A DNA stretch of 64,000 bases from Chitinophaga hostae (GTDB lineage Bacteria > Bacteroidota > Bacteroidia > Chitinophagales > Chitinophagaceae): contig NZ_JAGTXB010000004.1 of NCBI RefSeq assembly GCF_018224885.1, forward strand, positions 434,001 through 498,000. The letters are read 5' to 3'. The notes below the pieces were generated by a model. It was not told where the DNA came from. It did no database searches and saw only the letters and a list, made by a program, of their open reading frames with translations. Below, one piece after another: positions 41,945 to 52,049 of this stretch (within the stretch, counting starts at the first letter, position 1; each line of letters begins with the position of its first letter). The position numbers were made by a program, and so were the translations under genes.

Positions 41945-43081
41945 ATGAAAAAAATGAACAACATTGTCTTAATCAGCGCTGCCAGTATCCTGGGCTTTTC
42001 TGCCTGCAGTGGTCCTGCCAAAAAAACGGCGCCTGTAATGCCCCCTACACCAGTAAATATCACGGAGGCATCCGTAGCACCGGCCGTTTATTACGATAAA
42101 TATCCCGCTACGGTAGTTGCCCTGAACCAGGTGGAGCTGCGTTCCCAGGTATCAGGTTTTATTACCGGTATCTTTTTTAAAGAAGGTGAAGTGGTGCAGA
42201 AAGGAAAAACCCTGTATGAAATAGACCGTCGTAAATATGAAGCGGCCTATTTACAGGCACAGGCCAATGTAGCCAGTGCCAGGGCTACTTTTGAAAGAGC
42301 GAAGAAAGATGACGACCGTTATCAGCGCCTGGCCGACCAGGACGCGGTAGCCCGCCAGATATTGGATAATGCCAAGGCGACCCTGGAAACTTCCCGCAGC
42401 CAGCTGGCTGCCGCAGAAGCCAACATGGCAGCGGTGCGTACCGATCTGGATTATTCCCTGATCAAAGCACCGTTTACCGGACGCATTGGTATTTCCCAGG
42501 TGAAACTGGGCGCTCAGGTGAGTCCTGGAACCACCTTGCTGAATACTATCTCCAGTGAAAATCCTATCGCAGTGGATTTTGTGGTAACAGAAAATGATAT
42601 TCCACGCTTTGCCGAAATGCAGGGAAAGGGTAACGGTAACGATACAACGTTCCGTTTACAATTGTCGGATGGTACGCAATATGTACACGCCGGTAAGATC
42701 CTGGCGATAGACCGCGGAGTAGATAACCAAACCGGTACTATCCGCGTACGTATCGAATTCAATAATCCTGACGATAAGCTGAAAGACGGTATGAGCTGCG
42801 TGTTACGCGTTTTAAATGCACAGTCGGGCGACCGGGTGATCATCCCCTACAAAGCAATTACTGAACAGATGGGAGAGTACTTTGTATTTGTGGCAAAAGA
42901 CTCTGTAGCCGCTCAGCAGAAAGTACATCTCGGTCCGCGGCTTGCCGATAAAATAGTGATCATGGATGGCGTACAGGCCGGCGACAAGATCATTATTGAA
43001 GGCTTCCAGCGTTTACGCGACGGTGGCAAAATACAGATAGGAATACCAGCAGCACCGCAAGGCGCGGCTGAGAAGAAATAG
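41945..43081 (+). CDS. RND efflux periplasmic adaptor (HlyD/AcrA family lipoprotein)
   Basis: 378 residues from ATG 41945; an ATG at 41927, directly after the upstream stop codon, is possible but the signal peptide fits the later start (MKKMNNIVLISAAS). The lipobox GFSAC anchors it in the inner membrane. The biotinyl-lipoyl hairpin domains are marked by VELRSQVSGFITGIFFKEGE and LIKAPFTGRIGISQVKLGAQ. It links the RND pump to the TolC-type duct. Confidence 0.93.
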   Translation: MKKMNNIVLISAASILGFSACSGPAKKTAPVMPPTPVNITEASVAPAVYYDKYPATVVALNQVELRSQVSGFITGIFFKEGEVVQKGKTLYEIDRRKYEAAYLQAQANVASARATFERAKKDDDRYQRLADQDAVARQILDNAKATLETSRSQLAAAEANMAAVRTDLDYSLIKAPFTGRIGISQVKLGAQVSPGTTLLNTISSENPIAVDFVVTENDIPRFAEMQGKGNGNDTTFRLQLSDGTQYVHAGKILAIDRGVDNQTGTIRVRIEFNNPDDKLKDGMSCVLRVLNAQSGDRVIIPYKAITEQMGEYFVFVAKDSVAAQQKVHLGPRLADKIVIMDGVQAGDKIIIEGFQRLRDGGKIQIGIPAAPQGAAEKK

Positions 43082-43110
43082 TTTATCAGTAGAATCAACA
43101 GCGAAAGACC

Positions 43111-46100
43111 ATGATTGCAGATACTTTTATAAAACGACCCGTAACAGCAATAGTGATATCTATTGTACTGGTACTGGTGGGCATACTGGCGATGATGAAC
43201 CTGGCCATTGGGCAGTATCCGGAGATTTCGCCCCCCACCGTACAGGTAACAGGTACCTATACCGGCGCGGATGCACAAACGGTGGAGCAAACAGTGGCTA
43301 CCCCCGTGGAAGTACAGGTGAACGGTACACCGGGAATGACCTATATCAATACCAACAACACCAGCAGTGGCCAAATGAGTATGACGGTGAACTTCGAAGT
43401 AGGTACCGACATCAACATTGCCGCCCTGGATGTGCAGAACCGTGTTGGTATTGCCCAACCTACCCTGCCACAGGAAGTGCAGCGTTTAGGCTTAACTGTT
43501 AGGAAGCGTAACCCGAGCATTCTTATGCTGGTAGCCTTGTATTCTCCCAAAGGCACACATGACATCACCTTCCTGGATAACTACACTAACGTATACGTTA
43601 AAGATGCCTTGCTGAGAGCAAAAGGGGTGGGTGATATTTTCACGCGTGCCGATGATTTCAGTATGCGCATCTGGCTGAAACCCGATAAGCTGGCGGAAAT
43701 GGGTGTTACCGCTGATGATATCCGCGCCGCGCTGGCAGAGCAGAATGCACAGATCACCGCCGGCTCCGTAGGAGCGCCGCCGCAGCAAACAGGACAAACC
43801 TTTGAATATAACATTTTCACCAAAGGCCGTTTGTCTACACCGGAGGAATTTGGAAATATTATTATCAAAACCCGTCCCTCGGATGGTACGCTGGTATACC
43901 TGAAAGATGTAGCCCGTGTGCAACTGGGTAAATTCAACTATGCAGGTAACAACTTCGTGGACGGAAAGCGTGCGGCCTACCTGCTGGTATACCAGGCCCC
44001 GGGAAGCAACGCTATTGAAACTGCAAAAAACGTAACGGCCGCCATGGAAGAACTGAAAAAACAGTTCCCCAACGATGTGGCGTATGTAGTGCCTTTTGAA
44101 TCTGTATCGGTAGTAAAAGTTTCTATCGAAGAAGTATTGCACACCCTGGTGGAGGCGCTTATACTGGTAGTGATTGTGGTATTCCTGTTCCTGCAGAGCT
44201 GGCGCGCCACACTGATACCTGTACTCGCTATCCCGGTGTCTATTATTGCCACCTTTATCTTCTTTATACCACTCGGATTTACTATTAACACTTTAACGCT
44301 ATTCGGTTTCGTACTGGCCATTGGTATCGTGGTGGATGACGCCATTGTGGTGGTAGAAGCAGTGCAGCATAATATTGACCATGAGAAAATGACACCAAGA
44401 GATGCGACCGCACAGGCCATGAAAGAAATTTCCGGACCTGTAATTGCGATTGCGCTGATCCTGGCGGCCGTGTTTGTACCGGTAGGGTTTATACCAGGTA
44501 TCGTGGGTCGTTTATACCAGCAGTTTGCGATCACCATCGCCATCTCTGTAATGATTTCCGCTTTTGTGGCGTTGTCATTAACACCGGCGTTGTGTATCCT
44601 GCTGCTGAAGCCGATGCACCTGGATAAGGATTCGAAAGGGCTCAACAAGTTCTTTTTCAAATTCAACCGCTGGTTCGGACATACTACTTCCCGTTATTCT
44701 ATGGGGGTGAAAAAGAGTATCCGTTACTTCAGGTTTGTGGTAGTGATCCTGGTCTGCATTTTTGTGGGTACCATGATGTTGTTTAAGGCCAAACCTACCG
44801 GGTTCATTCCCACAGAAGATGACGGCCGTATTTACATTACGTTTGATCTGCCAGAATCATCTTCCACAGAGCGTACGCTGGCCGTGATGCAGCAAATGAT
44901 GAAGGACCTGGACAATACGGAAGGCATTGCCCACTATGCCGCGTTGGGAGGTTTGAATGTGGTAAACTTTGCTACCAAATCCAACAGTGCTACTATCTTC
45001 TGCCAGCTGAAACCATGGGATGAGCGTAAACCGGATTCCCTGCAGGTTTTTGGTCTCGTGGCCGCATTGCAGAAAAAGCTGTCGAAATATAAAGAGGCAA
45101 ACGTAGTGGTTATTCCGCCACCGGCCATTCCTGGTTTGGGTTCTACGGCGGGGTTCTCGTTTGTATTGGAACAGAAGGGAAGTGGCGAAGTAAAAGCTTT
45201 TGAAGGCGTGTTGCAGAAGTTCCTGCAGGCAGCTAACAGTCGCCCGGAAATAGCCAAAGCATTCTCGTTTTTTACCGCCCGTACCCCTGGTTACCAGTTG
45301 GACATAGATCGTGAAAAGGCAAAGAAAATGGGTGTGAAAATATCTGATATTGCGTCTGCCCTGCAAACGTATATGGGTAGTGCTTATATCAATGACTTTA
45401 CTATCTATGGCCGTAATTTCCGTGTGGTGACGCAGGCAGATTCTACTTATCGTGGCGACATCAAGAACCTGAACCAGTTGTTTGTGCGTAACTCGGCGGG
45501 ATCTATGGTGCCATTGAGTACGCTCACTTCCTACAAGGTCATTGAAAGTGCCCCGGTGATTTCCCACTATAACCTGTTCCGTTCAGCGGAAATCAATGGT
45601 AACCCTGCTCCGGGTTACAGTAGTGGTGATGCTATCAATGCGCTGAAAGAGGTGGCGGCGGAAACATTACCGGATGGATATGGATACGAGTTCTCCGGTT
45701 TGAGCCGTGAGGAATTATTGTCCGGTTCTAAAACCGTATACATTTTTGCCTTGTCTATCATCTTTGTGTTCCTGTTCCTGGCAGCTTTGTATGAAAGCTG
45801 GTCGGTACCCTTCTCGGTACTGCTGGCCGTGCCTATTGGCGCCTTTGGGGCCATTACGGTGCTTACCTTCCTGCCTAAGCTGAGCAACAACGTATATGCG
45901 CAGATCGGGTTGATCACGTTGATTGGGTTATCCGCCAAGAACGCTATCCTGATCGTGGAATTTGCCAAAGAGCGTGTGGATAGAGGCATGGATGTGGTAA
46001 CAGCCGCCGTAGAGGCAGCAAAACTGCGTTTACGCCCTATCATCATGACTTCGCTGGCGTTCCTGCTGGGTATCCTGCCGCTGGTATTTTCTTCCGGCGC

Positions 46101-46293
46101 GGGTGCGGAAGCACGTAAAACGATGGGATGGACCGTATTGGGTGGTATGTTTACCGCCACTTTCCTGGCGATCTTTATAGTGCCGGTATTGTACGTGGTG
46201 ATCACCCGCCTTGCTTATGGTAAAGAGAAACTCCGTAAGATGAAGGAAAATTATCAGTCAGTACCAGAGCATGATATACAGGGAAAACTGTAA
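43111..46293 (+). CDS. RND multidrug efflux pump, inner-membrane subunit (AcrB/HAE1 type)
   Basis: 1060 residues, full length. The start MIADTFIKRPVTAIVISIV, the TM4 acidic pair in GIVVDDAIVVVE and the TM10 lysine in GLSAKNAILIVEF make up the proton relay. The pore and docking regions are intact. It exports hydrophobic compounds such as drugs, dyes or bile-type detergents by proton antiport. The operon contains no regulator. Confidence 0.96.
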   Translation: MIADTFIKRPVTAIVISIVLVLVGILAMMNLAIGQYPEISPPTVQVTGTYTGADAQTVEQTVATPVEVQVNGTPGMTYINTNNTSSGQMSMTVNFEVGTDINIAALDVQNRVGIAQPTLPQEVQRLGLTVRKRNPSILMLVALYSPKGTHDITFLDNYTNVYVKDALLRAKGVGDIFTRADDFSMRIWLKPDKLAEMGVTADDIRAALAEQNAQITAGSVGAPPQQTGQTFEYNIFTKGRLSTPEEFGNIIIKTRPSDGTLVYLKDVARVQLGKFNYAGNNFVDGKRAAYLLVYQAPGSNAIETAKNVTAAMEELKKQFPNDVAYVVPFESVSVVKVSIEEVLHTLVEALILVVIVVFLFLQSWRATLIPVLAIPVSIIATFIFFIPLGFTINTLTLFGFVLAIGIVVDDAIVVVEAVQHNIDHEKMTPRDATAQAMKEISGPVIAIALILAAVFVPVGFIPGIVGRLYQQFAITIAISVMISAFVALSLTPALCILLLKPMHLDKDSKGLNKFFFKFNRWFGHTTSRYSMGVKKSIRYFRFVVVILVCIFVGTMMLFKAKPTGFIPTEDDGRIYITFDLPESSSTERTLAVMQQMMKDLDNTEGIAHYAALGGLNVVNFATKSNSATIFCQLKPWDERKPDSLQVFGLVAALQKKLSKYKEANVVVIPPPAIPGLGSTAGFSFVLEQKGSGEVKAFEGVLQKFLQAANSRPEIAKAFSFFTARTPGYQLDIDREKAKKMGVKISDIASALQTYMGSAYINDFTIYGRNFRVVTQADSTYRGDIKNLNQLFVRNSAGSMVPLSTLTSYKVIESAPVISHYNLFRSAEINGNPAPGYSSGDAINALKEVAAETLPDGYGYEFSGLSREELLSGSKTVYIFALSIIFVFLFLAALYESWSVPFSVLLAVPIGAFGAITVLTFLPKLSNNVYAQIGLITLIGLSAKNAILIVEFAKERVDRGMDVVTAAVEAAKLRLRPIIMTSLAFLLGILPLVFSSGAGAEARKTMGWTVLGGMFTATFLAIFIVPVLYVVITRLAYGKEKLRKMKENYQSVPEHDIQGKL

Positions 46294-46381
46294 CTGTGAT
46301 GCAGGTGATTATGTTGATGATCCTGATGAGGGAAGATGGGTGAGAAGAAGGAAACAGAAGGGGTTATAACTATATATAACG

Positions 46382-46417
46382 AAGAGGCGTTGCGCAGGCA
46401 GCGCCTCTTTTGTTTTT
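46382..46417 (+). terminator. Terminator of the RND operon
   Basis: AAGAGGCG and CGCCTCTT pair across a 12-base loop and are followed by TTGTTTTT. It overlaps the end of the convergent SdpI-like gene. Confidence 0.85.
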
Positions 46418-46799
46418 ATTCGGGAAGGATACGGTTACCGTCTTTATCAAAATGCCGGGTCAGTTGCCATTCGGTGTCGCCCACCATATACATGGTGCCG
46501 GCCACTACCGCGCCCACCGTGATGTAAAGGAACCAGTCTGTTTGACTGGTGAATATCAGCGCACAAGCCACACCGGTAGCCATCAATATCACACCGATCC
46601 GCCGGGAAATATAGGCCGCATATTCATTGGCTGAACGCCACATTTCAGGTGTTTTGGTAGACAGGAAACTGCGGTAACCATACCAGGATTTGGTGCTTTT
46701 GGGTGGAAAGAGATGGATAACATATCCCATCACAAAGAATAATATACCGGCAAAGATCGCAGCATTGCAGAACGTAGAATGGAGGAAACGCAACAACAT
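46416..46799 (-). CDS. SdpI-family membrane protein
   Basis: 127 residues with four hydrophobic segments. The motif SWYGYRSFLSTKTPEMWRSA matches the GYRTxxSxxxxxxWxxAN signature of SdpI/YhfL-type proteins. Bacillus SdpI gives immunity to the toxin SdpC, but most members have no known partner. No toxin gene is adjacent. The C-terminal tail is charged. Confidence 0.82.
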   Translation of the reverse strand: MLLRFLHSTFCNAAIFAGILFFVMGYVIHLFPPKSTKSWYGYRSFLSTKTPEMWRSANEYAAYISRRIGVILMATGVACALIFTSQTDWFLYITVGAVVAGTMYMVGDTEWQLTRHFDKDGNRILPE

Positions 46800-46837
46800 G
46801 GTCCGGGGGTTTGGTTACCATAAGTTACGAAAAAAAA

Positions 46838-47037
46838 GCGGACTTTGTCTTTGGGCAGGATTATAAGGATTTTGATGATTTTCAGGATTTTGTTTTTTTG
46901 ATTTTATAAGAAAAAAAGATTTAGGGAGATCTCCGCGTATATATTCGCGGAGATCTCCCTAAATCTTATAAAATCAAAAAAACAAAATCCTGAAAATCAT
47001 CAAAATCAGTATAATCCTGCTCAAAGACAAAATCCGC
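46838..47037. repeat. Family C long inverted repeat, copy C5
   Basis: Lies between two minus-strand genes, unlike the other copies. Outer arms GCGGACTTTGTCTTTG and its imperfect complement, middle arms GATTTTGATGATTTTCAGGA and its complement, inner arms GATTTAGGGAGATCTCCGCG and its complement around a 9-base loop. The inner stem is the longest of the five copies. Confidence 0.9.
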
Positions 47038-47076
47038 TGCATTTTACTAACAGCTAACAGCTAATAGCTAACAGCT
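47036..47076. repeat. Family A repeat fragment next to C5
   Basis: GCTGCATTTTACTAACAGCT then AACAGCTAATAGCTAACAGC, matching the second half of the 46-base unit at 6213-6258. Confidence 0.7.
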
Positions 47077-47080
47077 GTAG

Positions 47081-49780
47081 TTAGTGTTTCGTTGTATCGG
47101 CGGCGTTATTCTTCTTTTTAAACAGGCCGTTCAGGGTATTCTTTACAGATTCTCCGGCCTGTTTACCTACATTTTCCAGCGGTTTACCGGCGCCGGTTGA
47201 GGTGGAGTCTTTTTTTCCGCTGAGTTGATTTTTTAATTCATTTTTCAGGGAGTTGACCGCAGTGTTTTTGATCTGGTTAAGACTGTCTTTCACCGTGTTT
47301 TTCACCGTATCGATTTTATTTTTCACCAGTTCAGCTGCCTGTGCTTTCAGGTTGTTGGCGGTTTCGCGCAGATCGGTTTTTACACTTGGCTTGAGGATAT
47401 TACCTGCCATTAATACCTGCAGGTGTACGCTGTCGCCCAGGTTTACCGGGATGCCTTTGCTTTGCGCCTGTGAGGCCAGGTTGTTGACGAGGGTATTGCC
47501 GGCGGAGCCCATCAGGCTGCGGGGCAATGCCAGCTGCAGGGTGTAATCGAGCGACTGGTCAAAGCCGTGTGAACCGCCGATATTCATTTTGATACCGCCC
47601 ACTGTAACATTGAACGGATTGATTTTTACACGGCCGTTTTCAAAAGAGAAGTAGTTTTTAATATCACGGAGGGATAAGTCTTTCAGTTGCGCCACATTCA
47701 GGGTATTGGCCAGCTGGTCAACCGGGGCAAACTGTTTCAGGAAGCCCTGGATCAGCAGCAGGCTGCCATCGCCGGTGAGCGTGCTGAGGTCGGGCGACAT
47801 GTCCTTGCCTAATTTACCATGCACGGTTAACTGTGAGGTAATTTTACCGGAAAGGAATTTACCGATCGGCATTAACTTCTGCACCGTGTTAAAGGTGTTG
47901 AATGTTTGCTGTACGTCCAGGTTTTGTACGTTATAGGCCAGGTTAATGTCGGGGTTGGTTTTGCTGGCTTTAGTGCTGTAGCTGCCGTTGATTTCCATGG
48001 TTCCCTGCAGTGCGTTGGCTTTGAGCTGCTGCATGGTTACCGTTTCATCTTTTACCAGCAGGTTTCCGGCCACGTTGGTCAGATCTGCTTTATCGTAATG
48101 AATTTTATTCACGTTAGCCTGTAATCCTATATTGAGATTGGCCGGAACTGCAAAAGGCACGGCAGCAGCTGAATCCTTTTTGGCAGTGGCCGGATCGGCA
48201 GCAGCAGGCGTGGTACCCATCCATTTATCGAGATTTATTTCATCTGCCTTGAAGTTAAGCTTACCATCCAGCGGTGCGTTTTTAAACGTATAGGCGAGGA
48301 GGTTATTTACTTCTCCGTTTGCTTCAAAGTTGGTACCCAGGTATTGACCGTTCAGGTCCTTTACGGTTACATTTTTAGGATTGAACTGCAAAGAGAGGTT
48401 GTTTACTTTTACGCCATCGGGGTAGTCTTTGCTTTTATAAAGCATATTGCTCAATTGCAGGGTGCCGGCGGCATAGAAGCGATCATACTGTTGTTTTTCA
48501 ATAGCGCTCATATTGCCTTTGGCACTGATGTCGGCATCGAGCAAACCGGATAAATTAGTGCCGGATTCCAGTTTCACAAACTGTGTGATTTTAGACAGGT
48601 CCAGTTTCCCCTTAGCAGCAGCATCCACATACATATCGGATACCGGTGTTTTAACTAACAGGCGCAGATCCAGCGGTGTATTATCCATTTCGAGGTGGCC
48701 GGTGGGCATATCGATGATGGTATGATCCGGTACGCCATCGGGGTTGCTGACCTTCATGGCGATCTGTATATTTTTTACAGGCTTGGGCAGATCGGGATAC
48801 TGGAAGAAGCCGTCTTTTACGGAGAGATCCAGTCCAAAGGAAGGCATTTGTACGGGAGAGTAGTTTCCTTTTACAAATCCGTTAAAAGCAGCAGTACCGC
48901 TGGTTTTTATCTTATCGAAATCTGTTTTATATACCGCAGGTACTAACGACAACAGGTCTTTAAAATTAGTGGAAGGCGCTTTAAAGCTCATATCCATACC
49001 ATAGGTAGAGTCATTAACGATTTTGAAAAGACCTTGCAGGGCCAGTTCCAGGTTATTGAGCGATGCTTTACCATCTTTAAAGCTATAGGTACTGGTGTTG
49101 TTATCTATCTGGATAGCTGCATCCAGTTTGGTTTTTACCTGTGATAAATAGGGGATCAGTCCATACCTGAAGGTGATGCCATCGGCTACGGTGCTGGTTT
49201 GCAGCAGGAACTGGTCCTGGGTGAAATCACCTTTACCCTGGTGGGTTAAACCCGTAATGAGTAGGGCCATATTACCCTGCCTGTCGTCATAGCTGATCCA
49301 GGCATCTTCTATTTTGTATTGCTGCAGACTAAGGGCAAATTTACTTTTGCTGGTATCTGCGGGATTGGCGGCGGTAGTATCGGGTTTGGTGATATTCCAG
49401 TTGGCGGCGCCATCTTTGTTTACGATAGCGTGTATCCGTGGTTGTATAAGGGCGATGTTATAGATATCCATCTTATCTCCCTTTATTACACTCATCAGGT
49501 TGAGGGCTACATCTACCTGTTTTACCGCGAGGAGGGTATCAGCGGCAAATTCGCCGGTACCCACTACCTGTAGGTCTTCCAGGCCAACGGCCAGCCGTGG
49601 GAAATGACGGAAGATACTGATATCCACATCTTTAAAATCCACTTTGGCGGTAAGCCGGTTGTTCAGTTCTGTTTTTACTTTAGCTATTATCTTGTCTTTA
49701 AAGAAATAGGGTATGGCAATAGCGGCCAGAATCAAGACCACGATTGTGATACCCACAATTTTCAGGATCTTTTTGAGCAT
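47081..49780 (-). CDS. AsmA-family protein
   Basis: 899 residues. One N-terminal membrane helix (ITIVVLILAAIAIPYFF) is followed by the AsmA start (ELNNRLTAKVDFKDVDIS, FRHFPRLAVGLEDLQVVG) and, near 700-800, the AsmA-like C-terminal domain (KITSQLTVHGKLG, GGIKMNIGGSHGFD). The C-terminus is a Lys/Ala/Gln-rich helical tail of about 100 residues. AsmA-like proteins form periplasmic bridge-like grooves proposed to move phospholipids between the membranes. No operon partner is seen. Confidence 0.88.
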   Translation of the reverse strand: MLKKILKIVGITIVVLILAAIAIPYFFKDKIIAKVKTELNNRLTAKVDFKDVDISIFRHFPRLAVGLEDLQVVGTGEFAADTLLAVKQVDVALNLMSVIKGDKMDIYNIALIQPRIHAIVNKDGAANWNITKPDTTAANPADTSKSKFALSLQQYKIEDAWISYDDRQGNMALLITGLTHQGKGDFTQDQFLLQTSTVADGITFRYGLIPYLSQVKTKLDAAIQIDNNTSTYSFKDGKASLNNLELALQGLFKIVNDSTYGMDMSFKAPSTNFKDLLSLVPAVYKTDFDKIKTSGTAAFNGFVKGNYSPVQMPSFGLDLSVKDGFFQYPDLPKPVKNIQIAMKVSNPDGVPDHTIIDMPTGHLEMDNTPLDLRLLVKTPVSDMYVDAAAKGKLDLSKITQFVKLESGTNLSGLLDADISAKGNMSAIEKQQYDRFYAAGTLQLSNMLYKSKDYPDGVKVNNLSLQFNPKNVTVKDLNGQYLGTNFEANGEVNNLLAYTFKNAPLDGKLNFKADEINLDKWMGTTPAAADPATAKKDSAAAVPFAVPANLNIGLQANVNKIHYDKADLTNVAGNLLVKDETVTMQQLKANALQGTMEINGSYSTKASKTNPDINLAYNVQNLDVQQTFNTFNTVQKLMPIGKFLSGKITSQLTVHGKLGKDMSPDLSTLTGDGSLLLIQGFLKQFAPVDQLANTLNVAQLKDLSLRDIKNYFSFENGRVKINPFNVTVGGIKMNIGGSHGFDQSLDYTLQLALPRSLMGSAGNTLVNNLASQAQSKGIPVNLGDSVHLQVLMAGNILKPSVKTDLRETANNLKAQAAELVKNKIDTVKNTVKDSLNQIKNTAVNSLKNELKNQLSGKKDSTSTGAGKPLENVGKQAGESVKNTLNGLFKKKNNAADTTKH

Positions 49781-49819
49781 AGGTTAATTTTAATTTAGGA
49801 GTGAAGATAAGCTTTTTGC

Positions 49820-49827
49820 TATTTTTG
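49820..49827 (+). promoter_or_regulatory. -7 element TATTTTTG four bases before the TrmH start codon
   Basis: A match to TAnnTTTG ending only four bases upstream of ATG 49832. If used, the transcript would be leaderless. Confidence 0.5.
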
Positions 49828-49831
49828 GGCT

Positions 49832-50440
49832 ATGACACCAGAAAGAAAGGAACGGTTACTGTCTGTATTAAAGAGGCGGCAGGCTAATTTAACAGTAGTA
49901 CTGGAGAATGTACAGGATCCGCATAATGTAGCAGCGGTGATGCGTACATGTGATGCTGTGGGCATACAGGATATTTATGTGATTACAACACGGGCGCCCC
50001 GTGTGAAAAAGTGGGGGCATCGCAGCAGCAGTAGTGCGGAACGCTGGCTCACCACCTATCAGTTTGATGATGCTGCTGCCTGTATGGCGGCTTTGAGAAA
50101 AAAGTATGATAAGATCCTTACCACTCATCTGGCTACAGATGCGGTTAGTTTATACGATATCGATTTCAGCGGATCGGTGGCGCTGGTATTTGGCAATGAA
50201 CAAAATGGTGTGAGCGAGGAAGTGAGGAATATGGCCGATGGTAATTTTATTATCCCGCAAATGGGCATTATCCGCTCTCTGAATATTTCGGTGGCCTGTG
50301 CCGTGAGTATATATGAAGCCATGCGGCAGAAGACGATTGCAGGGCATTACGCCACGCAGGGATTGCCGGACGCACAGTATAATACGTTACTGGATGAATG
50401 GGGTTTTAAGGCAGAAGATCTGCATGATGATGAATGTTAA
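49832..50440 (+). CDS. SpoU/TrmH-family tRNA/rRNA 2'-O-methyltransferase
   Basis: 202 residues with the SPOUT knot motifs: VLENVQDPHNVAAVMRTCDA (motif 1), VALVFGNEQNGVSEE (motif 2) and GIIRSLNISVACAVSIYEA (motif 3). The absence of an N-terminal L30e domain and the C-terminal extension fit TrmH, which methylates G18 in tRNA. The next gene begins 9 bases later. Confidence 0.9.
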   Translation: MTPERKERLLSVLKRRQANLTVVLENVQDPHNVAAVMRTCDAVGIQDIYVITTRAPRVKKWGHRSSSSAERWLTTYQFDDAAACMAALRKKYDKILTTHLATDAVSLYDIDFSGSVALVFGNEQNGVSEEVRNMADGNFIIPQMGIIRSLNISVACAVSIYEAMRQKTIAGHYATQGLPDAQYNTLLDEWGFKAEDLHDDEC

Positions 50441-50449
50441 ATTTTCGTT

Positions 50450-51298
50450 ATGGCGCTGACAGGTAAACATTTTGATGTGCAGTTTCCGCTATCCGGGATA
50501 GTAAAGCACTTCTATGTGATACAATCAACGGCAGATGATCCGGCCGTTGTCAACCATCTTTCGCCGAGTTATGAGATGATGCTCATTTTCAATTTTGGTG
50601 CGCCGGCACGCATTTCATTTGCCGGTGATCCTTTCGATACGTTGCAGGTAGCGCGTGTAGGCGTGGTGGGTCCGTTGAGAAAAATGCTGAATTACGAAAT
50701 CCTGCCGGGTTCGGATATAGTGGTAACCGTATTTAACCTCGATGGTTTCTACCGCTTATTCCAGTTGCCGGTGGATGAGCTGAATGGAGAAACAGTATAT
50801 CATCCTGATACGTTTATCCATCAACGCGATTATGAGGAGTTATGGGAGATATTAAACAGGAGTAATGTGCCGGAAGAGAGGATCGGGTTACTGAGCGACT
50901 ATATACTAACGTATATGCACGACGCAGAAGAAGCGGCGCTTCCCCTGTTGCAGGGGGCTGAATATTTTAACGATCCACTTATCCAGCCTGCGAAAGCTAT
51001 TGCTGCCGATGCGGATTTATCGGAGCGGTCCATACAACTGAGATTTAAAAAGTATGTAGGATATTCACCCAAGGAATTGTTGCGTTTTCTGCGCTTTAAG
51101 CAGGTGATCAATTACCTCATGGAAAACCCGGCAGCGCAGATAGACTGGTATGACCTTATCCACGATTTTGGCTATCATGACCAGAGTCACCTGATCAAGG
51201 ACTTTCGCCATTTTTTAGGCACCACGCCGGAAATATTTATCAAACAAATTGCGGGGAAGGAATTTTGTACCACCCGGCCGGGACAATATTACTCCTGA
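50450..51298 (+). CDS. AraC-family transcriptional regulator
   Basis: 282 residues. The N-terminal half (about 1-165) resembles the DUF6597-type sensing domain. The C-terminal half carries two helix-turn-helix segments: LSERSIQLRFKKYVGYSPKE and FGYHDQSHLIKDFRHFLGTT. The target is unknown; the gene follows trmH closely and stands ahead of an ECF sigma gene in the same direction, but with a gap of 94 bases. Confidence 0.87.
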   Translation: MALTGKHFDVQFPLSGIVKHFYVIQSTADDPAVVNHLSPSYEMMLIFNFGAPARISFAGDPFDTLQVARVGVVGPLRKMLNYEILPGSDIVVTVFNLDGFYRLFQLPVDELNGETVYHPDTFIHQRDYEELWEILNRSNVPEERIGLLSDYILTYMHDAEEAALPLLQGAEYFNDPLIQPAKAIAADADLSERSIQLRFKKYVGYSPKELLRFLRFKQVINYLMENPAAQIDWYDLIHDFGYHDQSHLIKDFRHFLGTTPEIFIKQIAGKEFCTTRPGQYYS

Positions 51299-51392
51299 AG
51301 AAAAGCAAGCCGGCTGTCAGCTTCATGGAAAGATTAATTGTCCGGAATATCGGCTTTTACTATATTAGCTACCTATACAGGATTGATTATTA

Positions 51393-51983
51393 ATGTCTGC
51401 CTACCTACCATTTGATGAAATAGTATTGCTCCGTCAACTGTCGAATAATGACAGAAGGGCATTCGAAACAGTGTACAACTATTATTTTCTGCTGGTGTTC
51501 TCTTTTTCACTCAAATTCGTGGAAGACCGGCAGGTAGCAGAAGACATCACGTTGGAAACGTTTGTAAAGCTATGGGATAAGCGTAGCAGTTTGGCTGCCG
51601 GTTCCAATATCAGCGCATTGCTATATACTATTGCCAGAAATGCCTGTCTGAATCATCTGAGGGATGAGGATCGCATGAATCGCCGCCACCAGGAGCTGGC
51701 CAGGCAACAATCCGATGAACAATTGTCGCTGGAGTCATTCAGTGACCCAAGGGAGGAAATTTACCAGCACCTGTACCTGGAAATCGGGAAGCTGCCAGGA
51801 AAAATGTCTGACATCCTGCAACTCAGCCTGAAAGGGTTAAAAAATGCTGAAATAGCTGATCAGACGGGGATCAGCGAAAAAACCGTCAGGAATCTTAAAA
51901 CCGAAGCCATTAAACAACTACGCACCAAATTGCTGAAGAATGAGTTGCTTTGCCTGATTATTCTTCTCTCGCAAAAAAAATAA
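51393..51983 (+). CDS. ECF sigma-70 factor
   Basis: 196 residues. Region 2 is ETVYNYYFLLVFSFSLKFVE through LETFVKLWDKRSSL, and region 4 is LKGLKNAEIADQTGISEKTV. It belongs to the type paired with FecR anti-sigma factors in Bacteroidota. With the FecR and STN-bearing SusC that follow, it should answer to a ligand at the cell surface and direct transcription of the susCD pair. The C-terminal tail (LLCLIILLSQKK) is unusually hydrophobic. Confidence 0.92.
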   Translation: MSAYLPFDEIVLLRQLSNNDRRAFETVYNYYFLLVFSFSLKFVEDRQVAEDITLETFVKLWDKRSSLAAGSNISALLYTIARNACLNHLRDEDRMNRRHQELARQQSDEQLSLESFSDPREEIYQHLYLEIGKLPGKMSDILQLSLKGLKNAEIADQTGISEKTVRNLKTEAIKQLRTKLLKNELLCLIILLSQKK

Positions 51984-52049
51984 AAAAACTTCGGGACAAT
52001 TGGTAAGCGGTGGTGTTTATATCATTACAACCAATACTAAATCGCGTTA

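Noticed and set aside
46416..46799. SdpI-like gene as the immunity half of a toxin pair
   Set aside because: No SdpC-like or other small toxin gene is adjacent; the family is widespread without toxins.
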